From contig NZ_LAQO01000047.1 in the NCBI RefSeq assembly GCF_000971975.1, forward strand, positions 1-62,632: a stretch of DNA of 62,632 nucleotides, in the 5' to 3' direction. Origin of the DNA: Paenibacillus algorifonticola (GTDB lineage: Bacteria > Bacillota > Bacilli > Paenibacillales > Paenibacillaceae). Each line of letters opens with the position of its first letter. Positions within the stretch are counted from its first letter, which is position 1. The notes under the pieces are model-generated. The model saw only the letters and a program-made list of their open reading frames with translations. It was not told where the DNA came from and ran no database searches. Below, piece after piece: positions 27,045 through 36,398 of the stretch. Both the position numbers and the translations under genes were made by a program.

Positions 27045-28154
27045 ATGATGGCGATCAGAACGGAGTCCGCGCCTGCCGCGGCGCAAGCGTTAGACCTGCA
27101 CAGTCCCAAGTGGATTTTTCTGCAGCTGCTCGAATCATGCAATTTGCGCTGCAAGATGTGCTTCGAGTGGGGAGAGAACGGCTCTTACAAAGAGAAGCCG
27201 GAGCTAAAAAAGCTCGATATCAGCGTGGTGAAACGGATTATTGAGGAATGCAAGGAGACACGCCCCTATTATGAGCTTTACGGGGGCGAGCCGCTGCTTT
27301 ACCCATGGATCGACGAGGTGTTGGAGCTCATTCACACAACGGGGAGCAAAGCACATTTTCCCACTAATGGTACTTTGCTGGAGCGGCATGCGGAGATGAT
27401 TATGGCCTTTCCTCCGGAGCGAATCTGGGTGTCGCTCGATGGTCCCGAGGAGATCAATGATGCACAGCGAGGAGCAGGCGTCTTCCGCAAGGCCATGAAC
27501 GGCATCCGCAAGCTCTATGAGCTTAGGGAAGCAATGGGCAGCGAATACCCGAAGATTGGCATCAGTACGACCGTCACGCCGACGAACTACAAGCATTTGG
27601 AGCGATTCTACTTTGAAAGCGTAGATCTTGCGATGCTGGACTGCCTGAGCGTCGAGCTGCAGCAATATGTCACCCGCGAGCGATATGATCACTACGCAGG
27701 CGTGCTGCGGGAGCATTTCGATATTGCCGCCGCGCCAATTGCGAGAGGCTTTATCGCTGACCCTGCGCAGTTCGCGGAAGTCGATGCGGCGGAGCTGTGC
27801 CGGCAGTTGAAGCGGATCGAGCGCTATTGCGCGGAGCACGGCATGTACTTCAATGCGTATCCGAAGGTAATCAGCGAGGAGAACATCCGCCATTATTTTA
27901 ACGCGGAGTGGTCCAAGGTCACAAATATGAAGAAGCGCTGTGTTTTTCCATGGATCAGCACGGAGGTGAACGCTAGAGGCGAGGTGACCTCCTGTCACAA
28001 TTTCTATGATCTGACGCTCGGGAACGTCAATGAACTCAGCTTAAAGGAGATTTGGAACGGCACGAAATACAAGCAGTACAGGGATTATTTGCGCAAGCAG
28101 CTGTTCTCCATTTGTCCGGGCTGCTGCTTGTATTATAACGAGAAGCCGCGCTGA
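27045..28154 (+). CDS. Radical SAM/SPASM enzyme 1
   Basis: A 369-residue radical SAM protein. The [4Fe-4S] motif CNLRCKMC uses Cys32, Cys36 and Cys39; the GGEPL motif follows in YELYGGEPLLYPW. The C-terminus carries a SPASM/Twitch-type Cys set: CVFPW, VTSCHNF, then CPGCC. In aminoglycoside pathways SPASM/Twitch enzymes oxidise alcohols (BtrN); others modify peptides. No precursor peptide is seen nearby, so a sugar or carrier-bound substrate is favoured. Closely related in layout to the next gene, but the two are not near-identical. Confidence 0.88.
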   Translation: MMAIRTESAPAAAQALDLHSPKWIFLQLLESCNLRCKMCFEWGENGSYKEKPELKKLDISVVKRIIEECKETRPYYELYGGEPLLYPWIDEVLELIHTTGSKAHFPTNGTLLERHAEMIMAFPPERIWVSLDGPEEINDAQRGAGVFRKAMNGIRKLYELREAMGSEYPKIGISTTVTPTNYKHLERFYFESVDLAMLDCLSVELQQYVTRERYDHYAGVLREHFDIAAAPIARGFIADPAQFAEVDAAELCRQLKRIERYCAEHGMYFNAYPKVISEENIRHYFNAEWSKVTNMKKRCVFPWISTEVNARGEVTSCHNFYDLTLGNVNELSLKEIWNGTKYKQYRDYLRKQLFSICPGCCLYYNEKPR

Positions 28155-28233
28155 GCGGCCTTACCAAAGTTGAGGCGGCAGAGCCTCGCTCTGCGTAGGA
28201 GTCTCTGCTGAGCTTAAGGGGAGGGAAGCAAGC

Positions 28234-29424
28234 ATGCAGCCTAAAACAAATATCCAAATGGATGAGAAGTCGTTCGAGATTCTGAAGCGAACGATCCGAA
28301 ACGCAGCGATCCCGATGAGGCAGAAGCGAGAAAACCCGAAGTACAAGACGGAGCTTCCCGAGGTTGTCGCCATTAAGCTGACTAACCGTTGCAATTTGCG
28401 CTGCAAGCATTGCTACCAATGGAACGAGGATGGCTACCATCATCAGATGGATGCGGCTGAACAAAATTTGGATATCGACGTGGCCATTGTGGAGCGGTTG
28501 TTCGAGGATACAAAGCAGGCGAAATCCCGCTTGTATTTGTGGGGCGGCGAGCCGATGTTCCACCGGCGGTTCGGCGACATTTTGACGATGCTGGAGGAGG
28601 ATCCTCGAGAGGTCACGATTTGCTCCAACGGTCTGCTCTTCGATCAATATATGGAGCAAATGCTGCGCATTTCTGAACAGCTGGAGCTGCTTATCGCCGT
28701 GGAAGGGTTCGAGAAGGACCACGATCTGATCCGGGGAAAGGGCTCCTACAACAAGGTGATGAAAGGCATCGACCAGCTGCTGGCGCTTCGATCGGAGGGC
28801 CGGTTCCATGGACGGATTTCGGTCCATTGCGTCATTAATAACGCAAACATCTATTATTTATACGATTTGATGGAGAGCTTCGAGCAGCGGGGAATCGATC
28901 TCGTGCTGCTGACGTTCCCCTGGTACATTGCTCAGGATACGTCGCTGCAGATGGACGATTATTTTCGCGAGCACTTCGACTGGCTGCACCATATTGAGGA
29001 GGGAGAGAAGAGCAGCTGGCACGCCTTCAAGTACCGGATAGAGCCGCATCATCTTCCCTACCTGCTGGAGCAGCTTCGCAAAATGAATGAACGTGTCTGG
29101 CACACCCGTCTGCGCTACCAGCCAGGGCTCGAATTTGACGAAATTGAGCGTTTCGTCACAGGCGAGGTCATGACCAGCCGCTGTGCGACCGATTGTCTGG
29201 CGCTGGCTACTCGTATTGACGTAACGCCGACGGGAAACATTTCGGCCTGCAAATTTTTCTCCGAGTTCACGGTAGGCAATCTGAAAGAAAAAAGCCTCAT
29301 GGAAATATGGAATTCCGCGGAATACGATCGCCTTCGGGAGACCATCAATAACGGCTTGACCCCGGCATGCTCCAAGTGCAATGTGCTTTATCTGCATGGC
29401 GTCTCGGCGCTAAAGCACATATAG
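28234..29424 (+). CDS. Radical SAM/SPASM enzyme 2
   Basis: A 396-residue radical SAM protein with CNLRCKHC (Cys53, Cys57, Cys60), the LWGGEPMF motif, and a C-terminal SPASM-like region (CATDCLALATRIDV, ACKFFSEF, then ACSKC). It is separated from enzyme 1 by 79 bases. The pair probably act in sequence on the same intermediate. The ATG at 28234 follows AGGGGAGGGAAGC. Confidence 0.88.
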   Translation: MQPKTNIQMDEKSFEILKRTIRNAAIPMRQKRENPKYKTELPEVVAIKLTNRCNLRCKHCYQWNEDGYHHQMDAAEQNLDIDVAIVERLFEDTKQAKSRLYLWGGEPMFHRRFGDILTMLEEDPREVTICSNGLLFDQYMEQMLRISEQLELLIAVEGFEKDHDLIRGKGSYNKVMKGIDQLLALRSEGRFHGRISVHCVINNANIYYLYDLMESFEQRGIDLVLLTFPWYIAQDTSLQMDDYFREHFDWLHHIEEGEKSSWHAFKYRIEPHHLPYLLEQLRKMNERVWHTRLRYQPGLEFDEIERFVTGEVMTSRCATDCLALATRIDVTPTGNISACKFFSEFTVGNLKEKSLMEIWNSAEYDRLRETINNGLTPACSKCNVLYLHGVSALKHI

Positions 29425-29438
29425 GAGTTGATGATGAC

Positions 29439-30467
29439 GTGAGAACTTTAGCTCTAGGCATCATCGGCTGTGCGTCAATCGTTCGCAGGGCGGTATTCCA
29501 GCCGCTTCCATTCGTTGAAGGCATTAAGGTGGTGGGCATTGCCAACCGTACAAGGTCGCGAGCGGAGGCGTTAGCCGCGGAATTCGGCGTGCCGCGCGTA
29601 TTTGAGCAGCTTGAGGACGTATTGGCAAGCCGGGATGTGGACGCCGTGTATATCGCGCTGAGTAATGACCTTCATACCGAATGGGTGCTGCGCGCGGTCG
29701 AGGCGGGCAAGCACGTACTGGTGGAGAAGCCGATCGCCATGAATGCGGCGGAGTGCGCGAAGCTGGAGGAGCGGCTTGCCGGCCGCTTGGCGGTCGTGTT
29801 GGAGGGGCTGATGATCCAGCATCACCCGTGGCAGAGCGCCCTGCGGGAGTTGATTCAGGAGCAGCGTTATGGCAGGCTGCTGCAGATGCGGACGGAGCTT
29901 CATATACCCATGCGCGATCTGCCATTGACGAGCTACCGCTGCGATCCGAGCAGGGGAGGCGGCGTCTTCGCTGACCTTGGCTGTTACTGGCTGCAAATGC
30001 TGCAGCAACTGCCGGGCTTTGAGGCAGCCAAGCCTTCGAAGCTGAAGGCGGAATCAGCGTTCGACGGTCCGCGGGGCTGCGACTGGACGTTCGACGCATC
30101 GCTCGCCTATGCCAGCGGGGTCGTTGCGGAACTGTCGGCTTCCTTCGAACGCCCTTACCGCACGCGACATGTGTTGAGGCTGGAGCATGCCGCCCTGGTA
30201 GTAAACGATTTTTTTCGCGCCAACGTTGGGAGATATAAAATCACGATTAAGATCGAGGAGCCGGGAACCGGCCGCTCGCTCGGCAGTATAAGCTTTGATC
30301 CGCTGCATTATTACGAAAATCAACTGAGGTATTTTCGCGACAGCGTCTTGGCTGGCCAAGGAAATCGGGAACTCCTTCACGAATCGCTGGAGCGGGTCAG
30401 GCTCCAGGAGCGGATTCAGGCGGCCGCTGTATACCGAAAGCGCCATTCCGAGGATCGTATGAAGTAA
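29439..30467 (+). CDS. Gfo/Idh/MocA-family oxidoreductase
   Basis: A 342-residue NAD(P)-dependent dehydrogenase. It has the Rossmann start LALGIIGCASIVRRA, the EKPIAMN motif (Lys of the EKP triad) near residue 96, and the C-terminal substrate-binding sheet. The GTG at 29439 is chosen because AGGAG lies about 11 bases upstream and the Rossmann strand begins at once. Relatives oxidise or reduce cyclitols and sugars (inositol dehydrogenase, NtdC, keto-sugar enzymes). It most likely works on the sugar or cyclitol part of the product. Confidence 0.86.
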   Translation: MRTLALGIIGCASIVRRAVFQPLPFVEGIKVVGIANRTRSRAEALAAEFGVPRVFEQLEDVLASRDVDAVYIALSNDLHTEWVLRAVEAGKHVLVEKPIAMNAAECAKLEERLAGRLAVVLEGLMIQHHPWQSALRELIQEQRYGRLLQMRTELHIPMRDLPLTSYRCDPSRGGGVFADLGCYWLQMLQQLPGFEAAKPSKLKAESAFDGPRGCDWTFDASLAYASGVVAELSASFERPYRTRHVLRLEHAALVVNDFFRANVGRYKITIKIEEPGTGRSLGSISFDPLHYYENQLRYFRDSVLAGQGNRELLHESLERVRLQERIQAAAVYRKRHSEDRMK

Positions 30468-30481
30468 AGGAGACGACATGC

Positions 30482-31474
30482 ATGATCATTGAGGTTGACG
30501 GCTTATCCAAATCCTTCACTTACCATAAGAAAGAGCTGGGGCTGAAGAGTTCGATCCAAAACTTGTTCCGCCGCGAGATGCAAACGAAACATGCGGTGTC
30601 GGATATTTCCTTTAGCATCGAGGAGGGAGAGGTCGTCGGGTTCCTCGGGCCGAACGGTGCCGGCAAGACGACGACGCTCAAGATGCTATCGGGCATTTTG
30701 CATCCGACGAGCGGCAGCGCCAAAGTGTTCGGCTACACGCCATGGGAGCGGAAAAATGAATTTAAACGGCAATTTTCCATCGTCATGGGACAGAAGAATC
30801 AGCTATGGTGGGATCTGCCCGCGAATGAGTCGCTGTTCCTGAACAAATGCATCTACGAGGTGGACGATGTGGAGTATGCGCGTACGCTGGGAGAGCTGAC
30901 CGAGCTGCTCGACGTGAAGGAGCTGCTTAAGGTGCAGGTGCGCAGATTGTCGCTAGGCGAACGGATGAAGATGGAGCTGATTGCCGCTCTTATTCATAAG
31001 CCGAGAATCCTCCTCTTAGATGAGCCGACCATCGGTCTCGATATCATTTCGCAGCGCAAAATAAGGGAATTTTTCAAATATTACAATCGCGACAAAAAAA
31101 CGACCATCGTCCTGACCAGCCATTACATGAACGATATTGAGGAAATGTGCGATCGGTCCATTATCATCAACCACGGAAGGATCGTATTTGACGGAGGGCT
31201 GAATGAGGTCAATGAAAGGCTTGGGCATAAAAAAATCATGAAGCTTGTGCTTTCCGAGCCCGTTGAAGAATGGGTGCTGAATCAGGTCGGAGAAGTCAAG
31301 GAATTCAAAGATACGCATGTGAAGTTCGTGTTCGAGCAGTCGGAAATCAAAAAGATGTCGCGCTGGGTGCTTGATCACCTGCCCGTGATCGATTTCACTA
31401 TCGAGGATATTCCGATTGAGGAGGGCATCGCCCTGCTGTACCAAAGTGGCGGTGAGAAGCATGAGACTGCATAG
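30482..31474 (+). CDS. ABC-2-type exporter ATPase
   Basis: A 330-residue ATP-binding subunit: Walker A GPNGAGKTT (56-64), Q-loop near MGQKNQLWWD, signature LSLGE (156-160), Walker B ILLLDE (176-181), and the switch His in TSHYMNDIEEMC. The C-terminal extension is typical of the drug/glycolipid exporter ATPases paired with DUF990 membrane proteins. It overlaps the first membrane subunit and would export, or protect against, the cluster product. Confidence 0.93.
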   Translation: MIIEVDGLSKSFTYHKKELGLKSSIQNLFRREMQTKHAVSDISFSIEEGEVVGFLGPNGAGKTTTLKMLSGILHPTSGSAKVFGYTPWERKNEFKRQFSIVMGQKNQLWWDLPANESLFLNKCIYEVDDVEYARTLGELTELLDVKELLKVQVRRLSLGERMKMELIAALIHKPRILLLDEPTIGLDIISQRKIREFFKYYNRDKKTTIVLTSHYMNDIEEMCDRSIIINHGRIVFDGGLNEVNERLGHKKIMKLVLSEPVEEWVLNQVGEVKEFKDTHVKFVFEQSEIKKMSRWVLDHLPVIDFTIEDIPIEEGIALLYQSGGEKHETA

Positions 31475-32270
31475 CATGTATTTGAAGACCTTCTCACTCG
31501 GCGTGCAAAATTCGCTGGAATACCGGACGAACTTCTTTCTAAACCTGTTTGGCGCGATATTTCCGATTTTAATCCAGTTTTTCTACTGGAGAGCGGTTTT
31601 TACCAGCTCGGGCCAACAGATCGTGTTCGGATTTTCGTATAACCAGATGATCGCCTATTCCGTTCTTGCGGTTCTGATGTCCAAGCTGATTGGCACCACG
31701 TTCCAGTACGAAATTGCCCGGGACATTAAGGACGGCGGATTGAATAAGTACCTCGTCAAGCCGATAGGGTATTTATCATACCGGATTTTCTGCTTTCTTG
31801 GGGAAAAAAGCGTGCAAATGCTCGTTGTGCTCGCCCTTTCGGTAATCATCATGCTGCTGCTGAACGCGTGGCTGGACTTTCCGGTCAACCTGCCCTATAT
31901 TTTGCTGTTTCTATGCGTCGTGCCCAGCGCCTTAATGCTGAACTTCTTCATCTACTATAGCCTAAGTGCCGTCGCTTTCTGGTTTACGGAAGCGAATGGC
32001 GCGTTTCGGACGTTTGCGCTGCTCGCCAATATTGCGGGCGGGGGCCTGTTCCCGCTGGATATTTACGGCCCGGTTACCAAGGCGATTCTGCTAGCGCTGC
32101 CGTTCAATTATGTGATCTACTTTCCGATCCGTCTGCTCAGCGGCACGTTGACCGGCCCGGAGATTGCTGCCGGCGCAATGATGCAGTTGGTCTGGATCGG
32201 GGTGTTCGCCGCGCTCTCGACCTTGCTGTGGAGGCAGGGTCTCACGAAGTATATTGCGGTGGGAGGGTAG
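31461..32270 (+). CDS. ABC-2-type exporter membrane subunit 1
   Basis: A 269-residue protein with six predicted membrane helices, of the ABC2_membrane_6 (DUF990) type. Its N-terminal MRLHSMYLKTFSLGVQNSLEYRTNFF pattern and the RDIKDGGLNKYLVKP loop are characteristic (each shown only in part of the helix-loop). The ATG at 31461 lies inside the ATPase gene, overlapping by 14 bases, so translation is coupled. Confidence 0.85.
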   Translation: MRLHSMYLKTFSLGVQNSLEYRTNFFLNLFGAIFPILIQFFYWRAVFTSSGQQIVFGFSYNQMIAYSVLAVLMSKLIGTTFQYEIARDIKDGGLNKYLVKPIGYLSYRIFCFLGEKSVQMLVVLALSVIIMLLLNAWLDFPVNLPYILLFLCVVPSALMLNFFIYYSLSAVAFWFTEANGAFRTFALLANIAGGGLFPLDIYGPVTKAILLALPFNYVIYFPIRLLSGTLTGPEIAAGAMMQLVWIGVFAALSTLLWRQGLTKYIAVGG

Positions 32271-32275
32271 CCGCC

Positions 32276-33079
32276 TTGTTAAAGACATTAAAAAAATACG
32301 CGTTGATCTACAAGGTTTTCGTCAAAAACTGCTTTATCGCCCAGATGGAATACCGGATCAATTTTTTATTTGCTAACACGATCGAAATCGCTTATTTATT
32401 CATCAAGCTGCTTTATGTGATGGTTGCGTTTCGCGTCGGGGTCGTCATTAACGGCTATACACCGGATATGATGATGATGTTTGTCGGGTCCTTTACGATG
32501 ATGACGGGCTTTTATTGTCTCTTCTTTTATTCGAACTTCATGAATTTGAGCAATCACGTTCGAAACGGCACGCTGGATTTGCTCATCACAAAGCCGGTTT
32601 CGTTGCAGTTTATCGCTACGCTTCGCAATGTGGACTTCGGTTTTTCGTTTACAAACGTGGTGGCCGGAGCAGGGATGATTATCATTGCCTGGTCACGCAT
32701 GGACATTCCTGTCACACCTTCGCGGGTATTGGTGTTCATGCTGTTCATTTTCCTTGGCATCGTGCTCAAGTATGCCATCTTCCTGATGCCATCCTTAATC
32801 TCGTTCTGGACGGTACAGACGGCGGCGGTCAATCAGATGTCTACCGCGATATGGGATATGAACCATGTGCCGATGCACATATACGGCAGCTCGGTTCGGC
32901 ATGTAGGCACGTTTCTGTTCCCGGTGTTTGTAATTACTAATTTTCCGCCGCTGTTCGTGCTCGACCGGCTCACCTGGGCGCATATGGTCTGGTTCCTGAT
33001 CGCCCCGCTGCTGTTCTTATTCCTCTCGCGGAAGCTGTGGAACGTGGCCATCCGCAACTACTCCAGCGCGAGCAGCTAG
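32276..33079 (+). CDS. ABC-2-type exporter membrane subunit 2
   Basis: A 267-residue, six-helix partner of the same family, with the matching RNGTLDLLITKPVS loop. The TTG at 32276 is chosen because GGGAGGG (32261-32267) stands 8 bases upstream; starting there gives the expected short basic N-terminus before QMEYRINFLF. Two different membrane subunits with one ATPase are usual for this exporter type. Confidence 0.85.
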   Translation: MLKTLKKYALIYKVFVKNCFIAQMEYRINFLFANTIEIAYLFIKLLYVMVAFRVGVVINGYTPDMMMMFVGSFTMMTGFYCLFFYSNFMNLSNHVRNGTLDLLITKPVSLQFIATLRNVDFGFSFTNVVAGAGMIIIAWSRMDIPVTPSRVLVFMLFIFLGIVLKYAIFLMPSLISFWTVQTAAVNQMSTAIWDMNHVPMHIYGSSVRHVGTFLFPVFVITNFPPLFVLDRLTWAHMVWFLIAPLLFLFLSRKLWNVAIRNYSSASS

Positions 33080-33209
33080 CCTTGCGGAGCCTAGTCGAGC
33101 CGGGTATGCCCATTTACGGGCTGCAAATGGCCGGAAACCGCCATAGCAGCGGGGACGCCAAACGCATGATGATTAGAAAATAGAAGTTCATAACAGAGGA
33201 GCGTCGGGG

Positions 33210-33992
33210 ATGGAGAAAACAAAGGTCGTCTTATTGTCCGGCGGCTTCGGTACCCGTCTGGGTGAAGAAACGATGCTGCGGCCGAAGCCGATGGTAGAGA
33301 TCGGAGGCATGCCGATTCTATGCCATATTATGAACATTTACGATGCTTGCGGCTTCAATGAGTTTATTATCGCTTTAGGCTACAAGAAGGAAATGATCAA
33401 GCAATATTTTCTCAATTACATGTATTTGCAAAACGATTTCTGCATCCATATGGGCCAAGCGACCGTCGATATTGTCAGGCACAGGCAGCCGGATTGGACG
33501 GTGCATCTGCTCGATACGGGACTGAGCACGATGACGGGCGGGCGGCTGCACAGACTTCGGGATCAGCTCTGCGGCGATACATTCATGACGACCTATGGGG
33601 ACGGAGTGGGCGACATCGATGTCAAGAGATTGCTCGATTACCACAGATCTCATGGCAAATTGGCCACGGTCACGCTCGTCAAGCCTCGCGCCCGATTTGG
33701 CACGGTGGACCTGATGGGCGATCAGGTCGTCTGCTTCAAGGAGAAGGCCGATACCGGAGGCTGGATTAACGGCGGTTTTTTTGTTTTTGAGCCAGGCGTA
33801 CTTGATTATATCGGTCACGATACGGATGTGCTTGAGAGCGACGTCCTTCCTCGGCTGGCTGAGCAAGGACAACTTATGGCTTACAGACACGACGGGTTCT
33901 GGGACTGCATGGATACGATGCGCGACAAGCAATATCTCGAGAGCCTTTGGGCTTCCGGGGAAGCCCCCTGGAAGCGCTGGCGCGAGGATTAA
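33210..33992 (+). CDS. rfbF: Glucose-1-phosphate cytidylyltransferase
   Basis: A 260-residue nucleotidyltransferase that should make CDP-glucose from CTP and glucose-1-phosphate. The signature LSGGFGTRLGEET...RPKPMVEIGG is complete (shown in two parts), followed by TYGDGVGDID and the product-side WINGGFFVFE. The length matches RfbF (about 257). No CDP-glucose 4,6-dehydratase is present here, so the CDP-sugar may be used directly, or the enzyme may accept a different sugar phosphate. A 130-base gap without a gene precedes it; it could hold an internal promoter. Confidence 0.88.
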   Translation: MEKTKVVLLSGGFGTRLGEETMLRPKPMVEIGGMPILCHIMNIYDACGFNEFIIALGYKKEMIKQYFLNYMYLQNDFCIHMGQATVDIVRHRQPDWTVHLLDTGLSTMTGGRLHRLRDQLCGDTFMTTYGDGVGDIDVKRLLDYHRSHGKLATVTLVKPRARFGTVDLMGDQVVCFKEKADTGGWINGGFFVFEPGVLDYIGHDTDVLESDVLPRLAEQGQLMAYRHDGFWDCMDTMRDKQYLESLWASGEAPWKRWRED

Positions 33993-34011
33993 GGGAGGTG
34001 CTGAAACGTCT

Positions 34012-35106
34012 ATGGATGCGATGAATAATCCGATCATGCAGGAAGATATGGCGTATATTCAGGATAAAATGGTCAACCCTGCCTGCTTCGCCGGCATGAA
34101 AATTCTGATTACCGGCTGCGGCGGCTTTATCGGCTTTTACCTGACTCATTTGTTCGTCCATCTGAAGCGGCAGGGCTATGCTTATGACAAGCTGCTGCTT
34201 CTGGATACATTCCGTTCCGGCATCCCGGAGTGGCTTTCCCACCTAGTGGCGGAGCATCAGGATATCGAGGCGCACACGTTCGATATTGCCAGAGACGACC
34301 TTGAGCTTGTGCAGGGCGCCGAGTCTGCGGATTACGTCTTTCATATGGCTTCCATCGCCTCGCCCACGTTTTATCGGCAGTTTCCAGTCGAAACGATCGA
34401 AGCGAATGTCATGGGACTGCAGCGGCTGCTCGACTTCTATAAGCGTCGCCCGCTGAAGGGCCTTCTGTTCTTTTCCAGCAGCGAGATATACGGCGATCCG
34501 GACCCGGATTTCATACCGACCCCGGAGTCGTACTGGGGACATGTGACGAGCATCGGCCCGCGCGCATGCTACGATGAGTCGAAACGAATGGGCGAGACGT
34601 TATGCTACGTCTATCATCACACATTCGGCATGCCGGTCCGCATTGTAAGGCCGTTTAACAATTTCGGTCCGGGCATGCCGCTTATGGACCGAAGGCTGCC
34701 TGCCGATTTTGCGCTTGCTGTACTCCGGAATGAACCGATCGTCATTCACTCGGATGGCAAGCCGACTCGGACGTTTTGCTACATTGCCGACGCGATTGAC
34801 GGCTACATCCGCGTCCTTCTGCATGACGAATTCGACTTCTTTAATATCGGCATGGACGGCGGCGAGCTGTCCGTTGAACAGTTGGCTGGTATATACCGTG
34901 AGGCTGCCGCCGAGCTGTTGAGCTACACGGGTGATATCCACTACGCTGCATCCCCGGAGAAGGATTACTTGCTGCATAATCCGTCAAGGCGCTGCCCGGA
35001 TCTGTCCAAAGCCCGGGGTGTGCTCGGTTACCAGCCCGGGATTGAAGTGTCCGAAGGAGTCAGACGTTATTTAAGGTTTTTGCAGAAGGAGTTGATCTTC
35101 GTATGA
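34012..35106 (+). CDS. NAD-dependent epimerase/UDP-glucuronate decarboxylase-like
   Basis: A 364-residue short-chain extended dehydrogenase. The NAD loop is TGCGGFIG (34-41), the catalytic Ser-Tyr-Lys set is FFSSSEIYG and YDESK (Tyr187, Lys191), and the GPRACYDESKR context is the signature of UDP-glucuronate decarboxylases (GPRSCYDEGKR). With the UDP-glucose dehydrogenase that overlaps it, UDP-xylose or a UDP-4-keto-pentose is the expected product. An N-terminal extension of about 28 residues precedes the Rossmann strand. The ATG at 34012 follows GGGAGGT. Confidence 0.82.
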   Translation: MDAMNNPIMQEDMAYIQDKMVNPACFAGMKILITGCGGFIGFYLTHLFVHLKRQGYAYDKLLLLDTFRSGIPEWLSHLVAEHQDIEAHTFDIARDDLELVQGAESADYVFHMASIASPTFYRQFPVETIEANVMGLQRLLDFYKRRPLKGLLFFSSSEIYGDPDPDFIPTPESYWGHVTSIGPRACYDESKRMGETLCYVYHHTFGMPVRIVRPFNNFGPGMPLMDRRLPADFALAVLRNEPIVIHSDGKPTRTFCYIADAIDGYIRVLLHDEFDFFNIGMDGGELSVEQLAGIYREAAAELLSYTGDIHYAASPEKDYLLHNPSRRCPDLSKARGVLGYQPGIEVSEGVRRYLRFLQKELIFV

Positions 35107-36398
35107 TCGCGGTGATCGGACTTGGTTTCGTCGGTCTGACGACCGGACTTGGACTTGCCCATCGCATCGGCTGTACCTTGTTTGCATACGATTGCGATCC
35201 GAAGAAAAGGGAGCTGTACCGAGCTGGAAGAATTCCATTTCACGAGCCGGAGCTGCAAGAGCATCTTGGACGCTATCTGGGCAACCGATTCGTGGTTTGC
35301 GATACGCTCGAAGAAGCATTGCGTAGCGCGGAATATATCTTTTACTGCGTAGGCACTCCCGCTCTTGCCGATGGCGGCGCGGATTTGAACGCTCTGCTGG
35401 GTGGCCTGAAGGCAAGCCGCGAGGTGTTGTCGGATGGACGGTTTCGCGTGCTGGTCATTAAGTCCACAGTGCCGCCGGGTACGACCTCCCGCGTAATTGC
35501 TCCTCTGCTCGAACAGCTGGGATTGCGCCCTGGAGAACATGTCGGCCTAGCAGCAAACCCGGAGTTTCTAAGAGAAGGCTCGGCATGGCGTGATGTGATG
35601 GAGCCGGACCGGATCGTCATCGGGGAGGCTGAGCCGGACGGTGGACGGAGGCTTGCGGAGCTGTATGCCTTGGGCTTTGATGCTCCTGTCCGCCGCGTAT
35701 CGGCCACAACCGCCGAATTTGTCAAATACATGTCCAATTCGCTGCTCGCCACGATGATCAGCTTCGCGAATGAGATGGCAATGATCGCGGAGCAGACTGG
35801 CGACATTGAGATTCCTCAGGCGTTTCGTTTGCTTCACGAGGACAAGCGCTGGCACGGCACGCCGGCCAAGATGACCGATTACGTGTATCCGGGCTGCGGT
35901 TTCGGCGGGTATTGCTTGCCTAAGGACATCGCTTCAATGATTCATCACGCTTCCGTCATTGGCGAACATGCTGGCCTGCTTCAGGCCGCGGTTGACGTGA
36001 ACCAAAAGGCACAGATGCGAATGGCCGAGCGGATTGCCGCTGCTGCCGGAGACCAGAAGAGCCGAAAGATCGGCATTCTGGGGCTTTCGTTTAAGCCGGG
36101 CAGCGACGATGTACGCGGCGCCGTTTCTTTTGAAATCATTCGTCTATTGCTCGGGATGGGATATCTGAACATCGCTGCCTATGACCCGCTATCGATGAAT
36201 GCGTTCGATCTAGCTTATGGGCTGCCAATTTCGTATGCGCAAACGATGGAGGAGCTGGCTTCGGGGAGCGAAGTTATCGCGCTGATTACCAGCTGGGAGG
36301 AATTTATAGAGAAAAGGCACCTGCTCTCGGGCAAGCTCGTCATCGACGGCAGATATACGGAAGCGCAAAGCGGGGTGATTGTTCATGCTGGAGAATAA
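35103..36398 (+). CDS. UDP-glucose 6-dehydrogenase family protein
   Basis: A 431-residue NAD-dependent four-electron dehydrogenase. It has IAVIGLGFVGLTTG at the N-terminus, FVKYMSNSLLA (catalytic Lys), the thioester Cys271 in GCGFGGYCLPKD, and a C-terminal SFKPGSDDVR motif. UDP-glucuronate is the likely product and would feed the decarboxylase-like enzyme it overlaps by four bases (ATGA at 35103). Confidence 0.9.
   Translation: MIAVIGLGFVGLTTGLGLAHRIGCTLFAYDCDPKKRELYRAGRIPFHEPELQEHLGRYLGNRFVVCDTLEEALRSAEYIFYCVGTPALADGGADLNALLGGLKASREVLSDGRFRVLVIKSTVPPGTTSRVIAPLLEQLGLRPGEHVGLAANPEFLREGSAWRDVMEPDRIVIGEAEPDGGRRLAELYALGFDAPVRRVSATTAEFVKYMSNSLLATMISFANEMAMIAEQTGDIEIPQAFRLLHEDKRWHGTPAKMTDYVYPGCGFGGYCLPKDIASMIHHASVIGEHAGLLQAAVDVNQKAQMRMAERIAAAAGDQKSRKIGILGLSFKPGSDDVRGAVSFEIIRLLLGMGYLNIAAYDPLSMNAFDLAYGLPISYAQTMEELASGSEVIALITSWEEFIEKRHLLSGKLVIDGRYTEAQSGVIVHAGE

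Noticed and set aside
27204..27998. Long minus-strand frame opposite radical SAM enzyme 1
   Set aside because: It is a shadow of the GC-rich coding strand; the plus strand has complete catalytic motifs and the minus frame shows none.
27045..29424. A ribosomal peptide (sactipeptide or similar) system around the radical SAM enzymes
   Set aside because: No short precursor gene with a plausible leader and no protease or leader-binding domain was found next to them; carriers and sugar enzymes dominate.
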